Below, piece after piece: positions 46,545 through 58,970 of a DNA stretch of 64,000 bases (position 1 is its first letter; every line of letters starts with the position of its first letter). The notes beneath the pieces are model-generated. The model made no database searches. It was not told the origin of the DNA and worked only from the letters and a program-made list of their open reading frames with translations. The stretch comes from Streptomyces paradoxus (GTDB lineage Bacteria > Actinomycetota > Actinomycetes > Streptomycetales > Streptomycetaceae). The stretch is from contig NZ_JACHGV010000010.1 in NCBI RefSeq assembly GCF_014202475.1, positions 279,483-343,482 of the forward strand, given 5' to 3'. The position numbers and the translations under genes are program-made.

Positions 46545-48398
46545 TCACTCGCGTTCCTCGGCGGTGGCCCGCCGCCGCATCGCCGCGAAGGCGCCGAGCC
46601 CCCCGAGGATCACGACCCCCGCGACGATCCCGACCACGACCCCCGTCGACGAGGCGTTGTCCGACGATCCGCCGGAGTCGGCCGGGACCGCCGACCACCA
46701 GCTCCAGTAGCCGTCCTGGCCGTAGATGTTGCCCGCCTTCGCCGGCATGGTCGTGATCGACTTGATCTGGTCCGTCCGGAAGGCCTCGACCGCGTTCGGA
46801 TACGCCATGACGTTCATGTACCCGAGGTCGTACAGCCGCGATTCCATCTGCTTGACGATGTCCGCCCGTTTGGCGGGGTCGTACTCGGTGAGCTGCCGGG
46901 CGTAGAGCTCGTCGTACTTCTTGTCGCAGATGAAGTTGTCCGTCGCGCCCGTGTCCTTCGGGGTCGCCGGGAGCGCGCCGCAGGTGTGGATCGACAGGAC
47001 GAAGTCCGGGTCGGGGTTGACCGACCAGCCGTCGAACGCCAGGTCGTACTTGCCGGCCAGCCATGGGTCGGTCACGTTGTCCAGGCAGTTGAGCTGGACA
47101 CCGATGCCGAGCTCGCCCCACCACTCCTGGAGGTACTTGCCGACCGCCTTGTCGTTCGGGTCGGTGGCGTGGCACAGCACGCGGTAGGTGATGGGCTTGC
47201 CGTCCTTGCCGACGCGTTTGCCGTCGCCGTTCTTCTTGTACCCGGCCTGGTCGAGCAGCCGGGCCGCCTCGGCCGGGTCGTAGGCCAGCTTCTGGCTCGC
47301 GGACGGCTTCCAGAAGTAGTCCTGGAAGCGCGGCGGGATGTAGCCCTCGCCCTCGACGGCGTGGCCCCGGAACACCTTGTCGATGATGGCCTCGCGGTCG
47401 ACGGCCCGGAACAGGGCGTTGCGCACCCGCTGGTCCAGCAGGGAGGGGTGGCCGTCCCCGAACTTCTCGCCGTTCTTCGCCTTGGCGCCCGGGTTGGTGG
47501 CGAGGGCGTAGAAGCGGCGGCCGGGGGCGTCGTTGACCTGGATGTCGTCCGCGCCCTTCAGGGACTCCGCCTGAGCGGGCGTCAGGGACGGGGACCCGGC
47601 GACGAAGGACACCTCGCCCTTGCGCAGCGCCGATACGGCCGCGTCCTGGTCCTTGTAGTAGCGGAAGACCAGCTCGTCGAACTTCGGCGCCCCGCGCCAG
47701 AAGCTCTTGTTGGCCTTGAGGCGGACGTAGCTGTCTGCCTTGTAGCCGCTCAGCACGAACGGCCCGTTCCCGACGACGGGGAAGCTCTTGTCGTTGTTGA
47801 ACTCGGAGAAGTCCGAGACCTTCTCCCACACGTGCTTCGGCACGATCGGCACGTCCAGCGCGGCCATCGTGGCCTGCGGCTTCTTCAGCTCGATGACCAG
47901 CTTGGTGGGGCTCGGGGCCGTCACCTTCCTGAAGTTCCCGACGTAGCTGCCGTTCGCCGTGGCCGCGCCGGGGTCGGTCATCATCTTGTTGAACGTCCAC
48001 GCCGCGTCCTCGGCGGTGGCCTGCTCGCCGTCCGACCACGTGGAGTTCGAGCGGATCGTGTACGTCCACGTCAGCTTGTCCGGCGACGGCTCCCACTTGG
48101 TGGCCAGGCCCGCGATGGCGTGGTTGTCCTTGGGGTCGTAGTTGGTCAGGTACTCGTACATGAGCCGGTGGATGCTCGTGCTGAGCAGCCGGACCGCCAG
48201 GAACGGGCTCAGCGAGTCCACGCTCTGCGCCACGGCGACGGTCAGCACCTTCTTGCCGTCGTCGGCCGCCCGGGCCTGCTGGGGCGCCGGGTCGAGCGGG
48301 GTCGCGAGACCGGCGGTGAGGGTGAGCGTGGCGGCCCCGGCCAGGGCGACGAGCCGGAGGCCGTGCGGGAGGCTGCGCTTCTGATCGTTCGTGCCCAT
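46545..48398 (-). CDS. family 5 solute-binding protein, C-terminally membrane-anchored
   Basis: This 617-residue binding protein of the dipeptide/oligopeptide family (SBP_bac_5) has ATKWEPSPDKLTWTYTIRSN near residues 105-125 and FRAVDREAIIDKVF in the middle. The signal peptide (LVALAGAATLTLTAGLA) has no lipobox Cys. Instead the C-terminus has a Ser/Asn-rich spacer, one membrane helix (VVVGIVAGVVILGGLGAFAA) and MRRR. It should therefore be tethered by its tail, not by lipid. ATG 48398 has GAGG in front. First gene of the operon. Confidence 0.9.
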   Translation of the reverse strand: MGTNDQKRSLPHGLRLVALAGAATLTLTAGLATPLDPAPQQARAADDGKKVLTVAVAQSVDSLSPFLAVRLLSTSIHRLMYEYLTNYDPKDNHAIAGLATKWEPSPDKLTWTYTIRSNSTWSDGEQATAEDAAWTFNKMMTDPGAATANGSYVGNFRKVTAPSPTKLVIELKKPQATMAALDVPIVPKHVWEKVSDFSEFNNDKSFPVVGNGPFVLSGYKADSYVRLKANKSFWRGAPKFDELVFRYYKDQDAAVSALRKGEVSFVAGSPSLTPAQAESLKGADDIQVNDAPGRRFYALATNPGAKAKNGEKFGDGHPSLLDQRVRNALFRAVDREAIIDKVFRGHAVEGEGYIPPRFQDYFWKPSASQKLAYDPAEAARLLDQAGYKKNGDGKRVGKDGKPITYRVLCHATDPNDKAVGKYLQEWWGELGIGVQLNCLDNVTDPWLAGKYDLAFDGWSVNPDPDFVLSIHTCGALPATPKDTGATDNFICDKKYDELYARQLTEYDPAKRADIVKQMESRLYDLGYMNVMAYPNAVEAFRTDQIKSITTMPAKAGNIYGQDGYWSWWSAVPADSGGSSDNASSTGVVVGIVAGVVILGGLGAFAAMRRRATAEERE

Positions 48399-48619
48399 GG
48401 TCGGACCTCGCGTCATCGCTCGGACGGGAAGGACGGGTTGATCAGCTGTCAGATGCGTGATGTGTGTGTACCAGCGGCCGTCTCCACCCGTCAACGGCGT
48501 GTTCACCCCTTGTGGCCTGCGGAAATAACGAATTGGCGAGCTTTTCGCACTCATTGGTAGAGACCACTGAAGCGCTCCTGGCCAGGGCCTGGCAACGGAA
48601 TTCGCCCCTGAACGCGCCA

Positions 48620-48651
48620 CGGCCCGCGCCGAGTCGGAACGGCGCGGGCCG
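48620..48651. terminator. stem-loop in the 48.4-48.7 kb gap
   Basis: GGCCCGCGCC (48621-48630) pairs with GGCGCGGGCC (48641-48650), 10-11 bp, loop 10. It lies next to a second stem-loop; together they separate the two minus-strand units. Confidence 0.6.
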
Positions 48652-48656
48652 GGCGG

Positions 48657-48684
48657 CGATCGGCCCCTCGAAAGGGGCCGATCG
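48657..48684 (-). terminator. terminator of the EspI-like gene
   Basis: A 12-bp stem (48657-48668 with 48673-48684) with tetraloop CGAA is located 11 bases past the stop on the minus strand. Confidence 0.8.
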
Positions 48685-48694
48685 GGTGAGGCGA

Positions 48695-52411
<3,717 letters not shown>

Positions 52412-52465
52412 AGTGTTCCTCCTGGTGTGGTCGAGCACCCTCATGCCGTGCTGGGGCGACCCTTG

Positions 52466-52525
52466 CTTGTCGTCCGACGTCGTGCGAAGTCGTTTGAGGC
52501 GTATCGAGGTCGTCCGAGGTCGTCC
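52466..52525. repeat. six tandem degenerate 10-bp repeats
   Basis: Units on the plus strand read CTTGTCGTCC, GACGTCGTGC, GAAGTCGTTT, GAGGCGTATC, GAGGTCGTCC, GAGGTCGTCC. The period is close to one DNA helical turn. The array ends 55 bases upstream of the EspI-like GTG, where an activator or repressor could bind cooperatively. Confidence 0.65.
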
Positions 52526-52810
52526 ACTCCACAGGCTCCCCCGCCTTCCCCCCTGGGACGCCGACGCCTACCACGGGTTCTGACGGCGCGCCCCGTCCCA
52601 GCCTAATCACCACAAGCCCCGCCACGGCAGGCCCGTCCACCCCCGAGCAGCTGTCCGCCGCGTCACAACCTGCCCAGAAGGTGCCCGGAAGTGACGTATA
52701 CGGCAGGCACTTTGGTGAAGAAAAAGGACGGTACGTGTGAAGAGTCGTGAACCGCCTTGCGAAACAGGCGCCTTGAGTTCATGAGCGAGCAGTCGCCTTG
52801 AGGCGCGGGG

Positions 52811-52874
52811 GACATACGAGCCGGGGGACATGCGAGGCGGGAGACATGCGAGGCGGGAGACATGCGAAGAGGGG
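52811..52874. repeat. four tandem 16-bp repeats
   Basis: The units are GACATACGAGCCGGGG, GACATGCGAGGCGGGA (twice, identical) and GACATGCGAAGAGGGG, without spacers. They sit between the DUF397 stop and the EspI-like promoter region. Confidence 0.75.
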
Positions 52875-52915
52875 CGGCCGTTCACCGGCTCACCCCTCGC
52901 CCTCCACCGCGGCAC

Positions 52916-53212
52916 CTACTGCCCGGCGTCAGACCCTCCGCCGCGCGCCCCCGGCTCAAGATCGAACTCCCCGTCCCGGGCCCCGAGCACGAACGCCCGC
53001 CACTCCGCCTCCGTGTAGCGCAGCACCGTGTCCGGGTCGAGCGACGACCGCATCGCCACCGCCCCCTCGGGCAGGTAGGCGATCTCGACCCGCTCCTCGT
53101 GCCCCTCGGTGCCCGGCGCGCTGTGCCACTCGACACCGGAGATGTCGAGGGCGTAGAGCTCGTCCCGCTCCCGTTCCTTGCGTGCCTTGATCTCCTCAGC
53201 CGTCTCCGCCAT
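52916..53212 (-). CDS. DUF397 domain protein
   Basis: This 98-residue small protein has the DUF397 core (about residues 28-86): VEWHSAPG, VEIAYLPEGAVAMRSS, EAEWRAFVLGARDGEFD. An unusual N-terminal charged helix (AEEIKARKERERDELYAL) precedes it. In Streptomyces DUF397 genes normally adjoin an XRE-type regulator gene; none is present here. ATG 53212. It is divergent from rpsO. Confidence 0.85.
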   Translation of the reverse strand: MAETAEEIKARKERERDELYALDISGVEWHSAPGTEGHEERVEIAYLPEGAVAMRSSLDPDTVLRYTEAEWRAFVLGARDGEFDLEPGARGGGSDAGQ

Positions 53213-53328
53213 GCCGCAGCGACCCCTTCCCGACGTACGAACGATCCGAATCTGCTCACCCTAGTGGCCCCCTCCGCTCCGGCCGGGGGGTTCGAAAGAC
53301 CAGGGCAAAGAGGACCCCGGCCGCCTGG

Positions 53329-53334
53329 TACGCT
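53329..53334 (+). promoter_or_regulatory. possible -10 element for rpsO
   Basis: TACGCT lies 145 bases before the rpsO start; no strong -35 is recognised. The long leader includes GCTCCCCC/GGGGGC pairing (53419-53444). Confidence 0.3.
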
Positions 53335-53478
53335 GGTCGACGGCCGTTTGTGTACGCACCCCCGGAGCGCCGCTCTGGAGGCCGCGCCCAGCGGATCCCC
53401 GCCTTCCGAGTCATGGAAGCTCCCCCGAGACACAGACCGGGGGCACTCGGTGGCCATCACAGACCATGAGGAGTACGC

Positions 53479-53766
53479 GTGCCGCTCGACGCCGCTACGA
53501 AGAAGCAGATCATCACCGAGTTCGGCCAGAAGGAGGGCGACACCGGCTCCCCCGAGGTCCAGGTCGCCATGCTCTCGCGCCGCATCTCGGACCTGACCGA
53601 GCACCTCAAGACCCACAAGCACGACCACCACTCCCGCCGTGGTCTGCTGATCCTCGTGGGTCAGCGTCGCCGCCTTCTCCAGTACCTGGCGAAGAAGGAC
53701 ATCCAGCGCTTCCGCGCGCTGGTCGACCGCCTCGGCATCCGCCGTGGTGCGGCGGGCGCCAAGTAA
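53479..53766 (+). CDS. rpsO: 30S ribosomal protein S15
   Basis: This 95-residue primary 16S rRNA-binding protein shows EFGQKEGDTGSPEVQVAML and HLKTHKHDHHSRRGLLILVG, the family signature. GTG 53479 has GAGGAG (53468-53473) in front. rpsO-pnp is a conserved pair; the intergenic region contains a stem-loop and extra leader for pnp. Confidence 0.97.
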   Translation: MPLDAATKKQIITEFGQKEGDTGSPEVQVAMLSRRISDLTEHLKTHKHDHHSRRGLLILVGQRRRLLQYLAKKDIQRFRALVDRLGIRRGAAGAK

Positions 53767-53777
53767 GACGCCGTGAG

Positions 53778-53810
53778 GGGAGCGGTTCCCGGAGAATGGG
53801 GGCCGCTCCC
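53778..53810 (+). terminator. stem-loop between rpsO and pnp
   Basis: GGGAGCGG (53778-53785) pairs with CCGCTCCC (53803-53810), extendable by wobble pairs, and is followed by TTT. In S. coelicolor the rpsO-pnp intergenic hairpin is known as an RNase III processing site, so this may be a processing site and partial terminator. Confidence 0.6.
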
Positions 53811-54052
53811 TTTGCTGTACGTGCGGAGTGTCACCACTGCTTTGTAGTGTGGTAGCACAACGCAATACGGACGACACAGCACGACAAGAAGAGGAGAGGC
53901 GCACCCAGCCGCCGCCGGTCCTCGGTAGTGGCCCCCGGGAGAGCGAACCCCGGGTGCTTCGATCGAAGACCGGCCCGCACAGCACGGCGCGCTTCTCCGC
54001 AACCGTCCCCCTGCCACACGGGCAGGGCGACGAGGACGAGGAGAAAACGCTA

Positions 54053-56269
54053 GTGGAGAACGAGACCCACTACGCCGAGGCCGTCATCGACAACGGCGCC
54101 TTCGGTACCCGCACCATCCGCTTCGAGACGGGCCGCCTGGCCAAGCAGGCCGCCGGCTCCGCCGTGGCGTACCTGGACGACGACACCATGGTGCTGTCGG
54201 CCACCACCGCCTCCAAGAACCCCAAGGACCAGCTCGACTTCTTCCCCCTCACGGTGGACGTCGAGGAGCGGATGTACGCCGCCGGCAAGATCCCCGGCAG
54301 CTTCTTCCGCCGTGAGGGCCGTCCCTCCGAGGACGCGATCCTCACCTGCCGCCTGATCGACCGCCCGCTGCGCCCGTCCTTCAAGAAGGGCCTGCGCAAC
54401 GAGATCCAGGTCGTCGCCACGATCATGGCGCTCAACCCCGACCACCTGTACGACGTCGTCGCGATCAACGCCGCGTCCGCGTCCACGCAGCTGGCCGGCC
54501 TGCCCTTCTCCGGCCCGATCGGCGGCGTCCGCGTCGCGCTGATCAACGGCCAGTGGGTGGCGTTCCCGACGCACTCTGAGCTCGAGGACGCCGTCTTCGA
54601 CATGGTCGTCGCGGGCCGCACCCTGGAGGACGGCGACGTCGCGATCATGATGGTCGAGGCCGAGGCCACCGAGAAGACCATCAAGCTGGTCGAGGGCGGC
54701 GCCGAGGCGCCGACCGAGGAGGTCGTCGCCGCCGGTCTGGAGGCCGCGAAGCCCTTCATCAAGGTGCTCTGCAAGGCCCAGGCCGACCTCGCCGCGAAGG
54801 CCGCCAAGCCGACCGGCGAGTTCCCGATCTTCCTGGACTACCAGGACGACGTCCTGGAGGCGCTCACCGCCGCCGTCAAGCCGGAGCTCGCCTCCGCGCT
54901 GACCATCGCCGGCAAGCAGGAGCGCGAGTCCGAGCTGGACCGCGTCAAGGCGCTCGCCGCCGAGAAGCTCCTGCCGGAGTTCGAGGGCCGCGAGAAGGAG
55001 ATCTCCGCCGCGTACCGCTCGCTGACCAAGACCCTGGTCCGTGAGCGCGTGATCAAGGAGAAGAAGCGCATCGACGGCCGCGGTGTCACCGACATCCGCA
55101 CCCTGGCCGCCGAGGTCGAGGCCATCCCGCGGGTCCACGGCTCCGCCGTGTTCGAGCGTGGCGAGACCCAGATCCTGGGCGTCACCACCCTGAACATGCT
55201 CCGCATGGAGCAGCAGCTCGACACGCTGTCGCCGGTGACGCGCAAGCGCTACATGCACAACTACAACTTCCCGCCGTACTCCACCGGCGAGACCGGCCGC
55301 GTCGGCTCCCCGAAGCGCCGCGAGATCGGTCACGGCGCTCTCGCCGAGCGCGCCCTCGTGCCGGTCCTGCCGACGCGCGAGGAGTTCCCCTACGCGATCC
55401 GCCAGGTCTCCGAGGCGCTGAGCTCCAACGGCTCGACGTCCATGGGCTCGGTCTGCGCCTCCACCATGTCGCTGCTGAACGCCGGTGTGCCGCTGAAGGC
55501 CCCCGTCGCCGGTATCGCCATGGGCCTGATCTCCCAGGAGATCGAGGGCGAGACGCACTACGTCACCCTCACCGACATCCTCGGTGCGGAGGACGCCTTC
55601 GGCGACATGGACTTCAAGGTCGCCGGCACGAAGGACTTCGTGACCGCCCTCCAGCTCGACACCAAGCTGGACGGCATCCCGGCCTCCGTCCTGGCCGCGG
55701 CCCTCAAGCAGGCCCGCGACGCCCGCCTCCACATCCTCGACGTGATGATGGAAGCGATCGACACGCCGGACGAGATGTCCCCGAACGCCCCGCGGATCAT
55801 CACCGTCAAGATCCCCGTGGACAAGATCGGCGAGGTCATCGGCCCCAAGGGCAAGATGATCAACCAGATCCAGGAGGACACCGGCGCCGACATCACGATC
55901 GAGGACGACGGCACGATCTACATCGGCGCGGTCGACGGACCGTCCGCCGAGGCCGCCCGCACCACGATCAACGGCATCGCCAACCCGACCATGCCGGAGG
56001 TCGGCGAGCGCTACCTGGGTACGGTCGTGAAGACGACCACCTTCGGTGCGTTCGTCTCCCTGCTGCCCGGCAAGGACGGCCTGCTGCACATCTCGCAGAT
56101 CCGCAAGCTGGCCGGCGGCAAGCGCGTGGAGAACGTCGAGGACGTTCTCGGTGTGGGCGCCAAGGTCCAGGTCGAGATCGCCGAGATCGACTCCCGCGGC
56201 AAGCTCTCCCTGATCCCGGTCATCGAGGGCGAAGAAGGCGACGAGAAGAAGGACGACGGCGACAAGTGA
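54053..56269 (+). CDS. pnp: polynucleotide phosphorylase
   Basis: This 738-residue 3'-5' exoribonuclease and RNA polymerase has two RNase PH domains (about 1-220 and 330-555, the second with EALSSNGSTSMGSVCASTMS), an all-helical linker, a KH domain (IGEVIGPKGKMINQIQEDTG) and an S1 domain (GTVVKTTTFGAFVSLLPGKD). Related Streptomyces enzymes have been reported to make guanosine pentaphosphate. GTG 54053 with GAGGAG in front was chosen over the long upstream extension. Its stop overlaps the start of the M16 peptidase gene. Confidence 0.97.
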   Translation: MENETHYAEAVIDNGAFGTRTIRFETGRLAKQAAGSAVAYLDDDTMVLSATTASKNPKDQLDFFPLTVDVEERMYAAGKIPGSFFRREGRPSEDAILTCRLIDRPLRPSFKKGLRNEIQVVATIMALNPDHLYDVVAINAASASTQLAGLPFSGPIGGVRVALINGQWVAFPTHSELEDAVFDMVVAGRTLEDGDVAIMMVEAEATEKTIKLVEGGAEAPTEEVVAAGLEAAKPFIKVLCKAQADLAAKAAKPTGEFPIFLDYQDDVLEALTAAVKPELASALTIAGKQERESELDRVKALAAEKLLPEFEGREKEISAAYRSLTKTLVRERVIKEKKRIDGRGVTDIRTLAAEVEAIPRVHGSAVFERGETQILGVTTLNMLRMEQQLDTLSPVTRKRYMHNYNFPPYSTGETGRVGSPKRREIGHGALAERALVPVLPTREEFPYAIRQVSEALSSNGSTSMGSVCASTMSLLNAGVPLKAPVAGIAMGLISQEIEGETHYVTLTDILGAEDAFGDMDFKVAGTKDFVTALQLDTKLDGIPASVLAAALKQARDARLHILDVMMEAIDTPDEMSPNAPRIITVKIPVDKIGEVIGPKGKMINQIQEDTGADITIEDDGTIYIGAVDGPSAEAARTTINGIANPTMPEVGERYLGTVVKTTTFGAFVSLLPGKDGLLHISQIRKLAGGKRVENVEDVLGVGAKVQVEIAEIDSRGKLSLIPVIEGEEGDEKKDDGDK

Positions 56270-57645
56270 CGTCCCGCGGCTTCCAGGCGACGGCCCGCAC
56301 CTCCTCGGAGGCGCGGGCCGTCGCCCGTACCCAAACCCTCATCAAGGGCCGGAACGGCATCGGCACGGTCCGCAGGACCACCCTCCCGGGCGGCCTGCGC
56401 ATCGTCACCGAAACCCTGCCCTCGGTCCGCTCCGCGACCTTCGGCATCTGGGCGCACGTCGGCTCCCGCGACGAGACCCCGGCCCTGAACGGCGCCACCC
56501 ACTACCTGGAGCACCTGCTCTTCAAGGGCACCAGCAGAAGGTCCGCCCTGGACATCTCCGCCGCGCTCGACGCGGTCGGCGGCGAGATGAACGCCTTCAC
56601 GGCGAAGGAGTACACGTGCTACTACGCACGCGTGCTCGACAACGACCTGCCGCTGGCCATCGACGTCGTCTGCGACATGCTGACCGGCTCGCTGATCCGC
56701 GAGGACGACGTCGACGTGGAGCGCGGCGCCATCCTCGAAGAGATCGCCATGACCGAGGACGACCCGGGCGACTGCGTGCACGACCTGTTCGCGCACACGA
56801 TGTTCGGCGACAACCCCCTCGGCCGCCCGGTCCTCGGCACGGTCGACACGGTCAACGCCCTCACCGCCGACCGCATCCGCCGCTTCTACAAGAAGCACTA
56901 CGACCCGACGCACCTGGTCGTCGCCTGCGCGGGCAACATCGACCACGCCAAGGTCGTACGGCAGGTCCGCGCCGCCTTCGAGAAGGCCGGTGCCCTCAAG
57001 GACCTGGCCGCGGACCCGGTCGCCCCGCGCAGTGGCACGCGCGCCCTGCGCACCGCGGGCCGCGTCGAGCTGATCGACCGCAAGACCGAGCAGGCGCACG
57101 TCGTGCTCGGTATGCCCGGCCTGTCCCGCACGGACGAGCGGCGCTGGGCCCTGGGCGTGCTGAACACTGCTCTCGGCGGCGGCATGTCCTCCCGCCTCTT
57201 CCAGGAGGTCCGCGAGAAGCGCGGCCTGGCCTACAGCGTGTACTCGTATACCTCCGGCTTCGCCGACTGCGGCCTGTTCGGCGTGTACGCCGGCTGCAGG
57301 CCCTCCCAGGTGCACGACGTGCTGAAGATCTGCCGCGACGAACTCGACCACGTCGCCGAGCACGGCCTCTCCGACGACGAGATAGGGCGTGCGATCGGCC
57401 AGCTCCAGGGCTCCACGGTCCTCGGCCTGGAGGACACCGGCGCGCTGATGAACCGTATCGGCAAGAGCGAGCTGTGCTGGGGCGAGCAGATGTCCGTCGA
57501 CGACATGCTGGCCCGGATAACGTCGGTCACCCCGGACGACGTCCGCGAGGTCGCCCGCGAGATCCTGGGACGGCGGCCCTCCCTGTCGGTCATCGGCCCG
57601 CTGAAGGACAAACAGGCGGCCCGCTTGAACGACGCCGTCGCCTGA
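56266..57645 (+). CDS. M16 family zinc metallopeptidase
   Basis: This 459-residue peptidase has an inverted zinc motif HYLEH (79-83) with the downstream Glu in RGAILEEIAMTEDDP. The C-terminal half has the R/Y motif region EVREKRGLAYSVYSYTSGF. The family is a processing or degrading oligopeptidase and is regularly encoded behind pnp in Gram-positives. GTG 56266 overlaps the pnp stop by four bases. No signal peptide is seen. Confidence 0.93.
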   Translation: MTSRGFQATARTSSEARAVARTQTLIKGRNGIGTVRRTTLPGGLRIVTETLPSVRSATFGIWAHVGSRDETPALNGATHYLEHLLFKGTSRRSALDISAALDAVGGEMNAFTAKEYTCYYARVLDNDLPLAIDVVCDMLTGSLIREDDVDVERGAILEEIAMTEDDPGDCVHDLFAHTMFGDNPLGRPVLGTVDTVNALTADRIRRFYKKHYDPTHLVVACAGNIDHAKVVRQVRAAFEKAGALKDLAADPVAPRSGTRALRTAGRVELIDRKTEQAHVVLGMPGLSRTDERRWALGVLNTALGGGMSSRLFQEVREKRGLAYSVYSYTSGFADCGLFGVYAGCRPSQVHDVLKICRDELDHVAEHGLSDDEIGRAIGQLQGSTVLGLEDTGALMNRIGKSELCWGEQMSVDDMLARITSVTPDDVREVAREILGRRPSLSVIGPLKDKQAARLNDAVA

Positions 57646-57673
57646 CAATCCCCTGGTGAAGGAAGCACAAGAG

Positions 57674-58426
57674 ATGAGCAAGCTGCGCGTGGCGGTCCTC
57701 GGCGCCAAGGGCCGGATCGGCTCGGAAGCCGTCCGGGCCGTCGAAGCCGCCGAGGACATGGAACTGGTCGCCGCCCTCGGCCGGGGCGACAAGCTGGAGA
57801 CACTGACCGAATCGGGCGCCCAGGTCGCGGTCGAACTGACCACGCCCGACTCGGTCATGGCCAACCTCGAGTTCTGCGTCGGCCACGGCATCCACTCGGT
57901 CGTCGGCACCACCGGCTGGACCGACGAGCGCCTCGCGCGGCTGAACGGCTGGCTGTCCGCCTCTCCGGAGACGGGTGTGCTCATCGCGCCGAACTTCTCC
58001 ATCGGGGCCGTCCTGAACATGAAGTTCGCGCAGATCGCGGCACCGTACTTCGAGTCGGTCGAGGTCATCGAGCTCCACCACCCGAAGAAGGTCGACGCCC
58101 CGTCGGGCACCGCCACGCGCACGGCCCAGCTCATCGCGTCGGCTCGTGCCGAGGCGGGTACGGCCCAGGCACCGGACGCCACGGAGACGGCTCTGGACGG
58201 CGCGCGGGGCGCGGACGTCGACGGCATCCCCGTGCACTCCGTCCGCCTGCGCGGTCTGCTGGCCCACCAGGAGGTCCTCTTGGGCGGCGAGGGCGAGACG
58301 CTCACCATCCGCCACGACTCCCTCCACCACAGCAGCTTCATGCCGGGCATCCTGCTCGGGGCCCGCCGCGTGGTGAGCACCCCGGGCCTGACGTTCGGCC
58401 TTGAACACTTCCTGGACCTGAACTGA
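57674..58426 (+). CDS. dapB: 4-hydroxy-tetrahydrodipicolinate reductase
   Basis: This 250-residue NAD(P)H-dependent enzyme belongs to lysine/diaminopimelate synthesis. The dinucleotide loop GAKGRIG is at 10-16 and the substrate motif ELHHPKKVDAPSGTA lies near residue 135. ATG 57674 was chosen over an in-frame GTG 18 bases upstream because it gives the conserved start and has AAGGAA before it. dapA lies 2.6 kb further on. Confidence 0.96.
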   Translation: MSKLRVAVLGAKGRIGSEAVRAVEAAEDMELVAALGRGDKLETLTESGAQVAVELTTPDSVMANLEFCVGHGIHSVVGTTGWTDERLARLNGWLSASPETGVLIAPNFSIGAVLNMKFAQIAAPYFESVEVIELHHPKKVDAPSGTATRTAQLIASARAEAGTAQAPDATETALDGARGADVDGIPVHSVRLRGLLAHQEVLLGGEGETLTIRHDSLHHSSFMPGILLGARRVVSTPGLTFGLEHFLDLN

Positions 58427-58439
58427 GCCTCTGACCGTC

Positions 58440-58895
58440 ATGCGCGCGAAGCTCACCTACGCCCTCACCGCCGCCGTCCTGCTCGTCTACTTCGTCCTGG
58501 TCGGCAGCCGCGGCATCCTGCTCATCGAGACCGGCACACCCCTCACCGTCACCTTCGGTGTCGCCGTGCTGATCCTGCCGGTCATCGGCCTGTGGTTCCT
58601 GTGGAAGAACACCCAGTTCGCCCGCAGGGCCAATCAACTCGCCGCCGAACTGGACGCCGAGGGCGGTCTGCCCGTCGACGAACTGCGGCGCACCCCCAGC
58701 GGGCGCATCGACCGCGACTCGGCCGACGAGGTCTTCGCCAAGCGCAAGGCCGAGACGGAGGACGCCCCCGACGACTGGCGCACCTGGTTCCGTCTCGCCG
58801 TCGCCTACCACGACGCCCGCGACACCCCGCGTGCCCGCAAGGCGATGCAGCGCGCGATCGCCCTGCACGACGGCAAGCAGCCCGAAGCGGCCTGA
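58440..58895 (+). CDS. small membrane protein with TPR-like tail
   Basis: This 151-residue protein has two N-terminal membrane helices (LTYALTAAVLLVYFVLVG and VTFGVAVLILPVIGLWFLW) and a cytoplasmic domain with a single TPR-like helix pair (WFRLAVAYHDARDTPRARKA). Function unknown. It starts 14 bases after dapB and is probably co-transcribed with it. A very strong stem-loop follows. Confidence 0.8.
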   Translation: MRAKLTYALTAAVLLVYFVLVGSRGILLIETGTPLTVTFGVAVLILPVIGLWFLWKNTQFARRANQLAAELDAEGGLPVDELRRTPSGRIDRDSADEVFAKRKAETEDAPDDWRTWFRLAVAYHDARDTPRARKAMQRAIALHDGKQPEAA

Positions 58896-58913
58896 ACCGC
58901 AGCCCCCACTCAT

Positions 58914-58955
58914 GCCTGCGGGGCCGGACCGTGCACACGGTCCGGCCCCGCAGGC
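58914..58955. terminator. bidirectional terminator, 19-bp stem
   Basis: A perfect 19-bp stem (58914-58932 with 58937-58955) with loop GCAC lies between two convergent genes. It is the longest hairpin noticed in the window. Confidence 0.88.
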
Positions 58956-58970
58956 CTGAGATGGGTGAGG

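Larger units (their letters stand above)
52412..52915. other. 504-base gap upstream of the EspI-like gene
   Basis: No gene was found. It holds a six-fold 10-bp tandem array near the EspI-like start, a comparatively A-rich patch around 52715-52735, and a four-fold 16-bp tandem array at the far end next to the DUF397 stop. Two short frames across the second array are artefacts of the repeat. Confidence 0.6.

Noticed and set aside
52663..52915. Short frames covering the region upstream of the EspI-like gene
   Set aside because: They consist of translated 16-bp repeats (SPASHVSRLAC-like) with no start signal.
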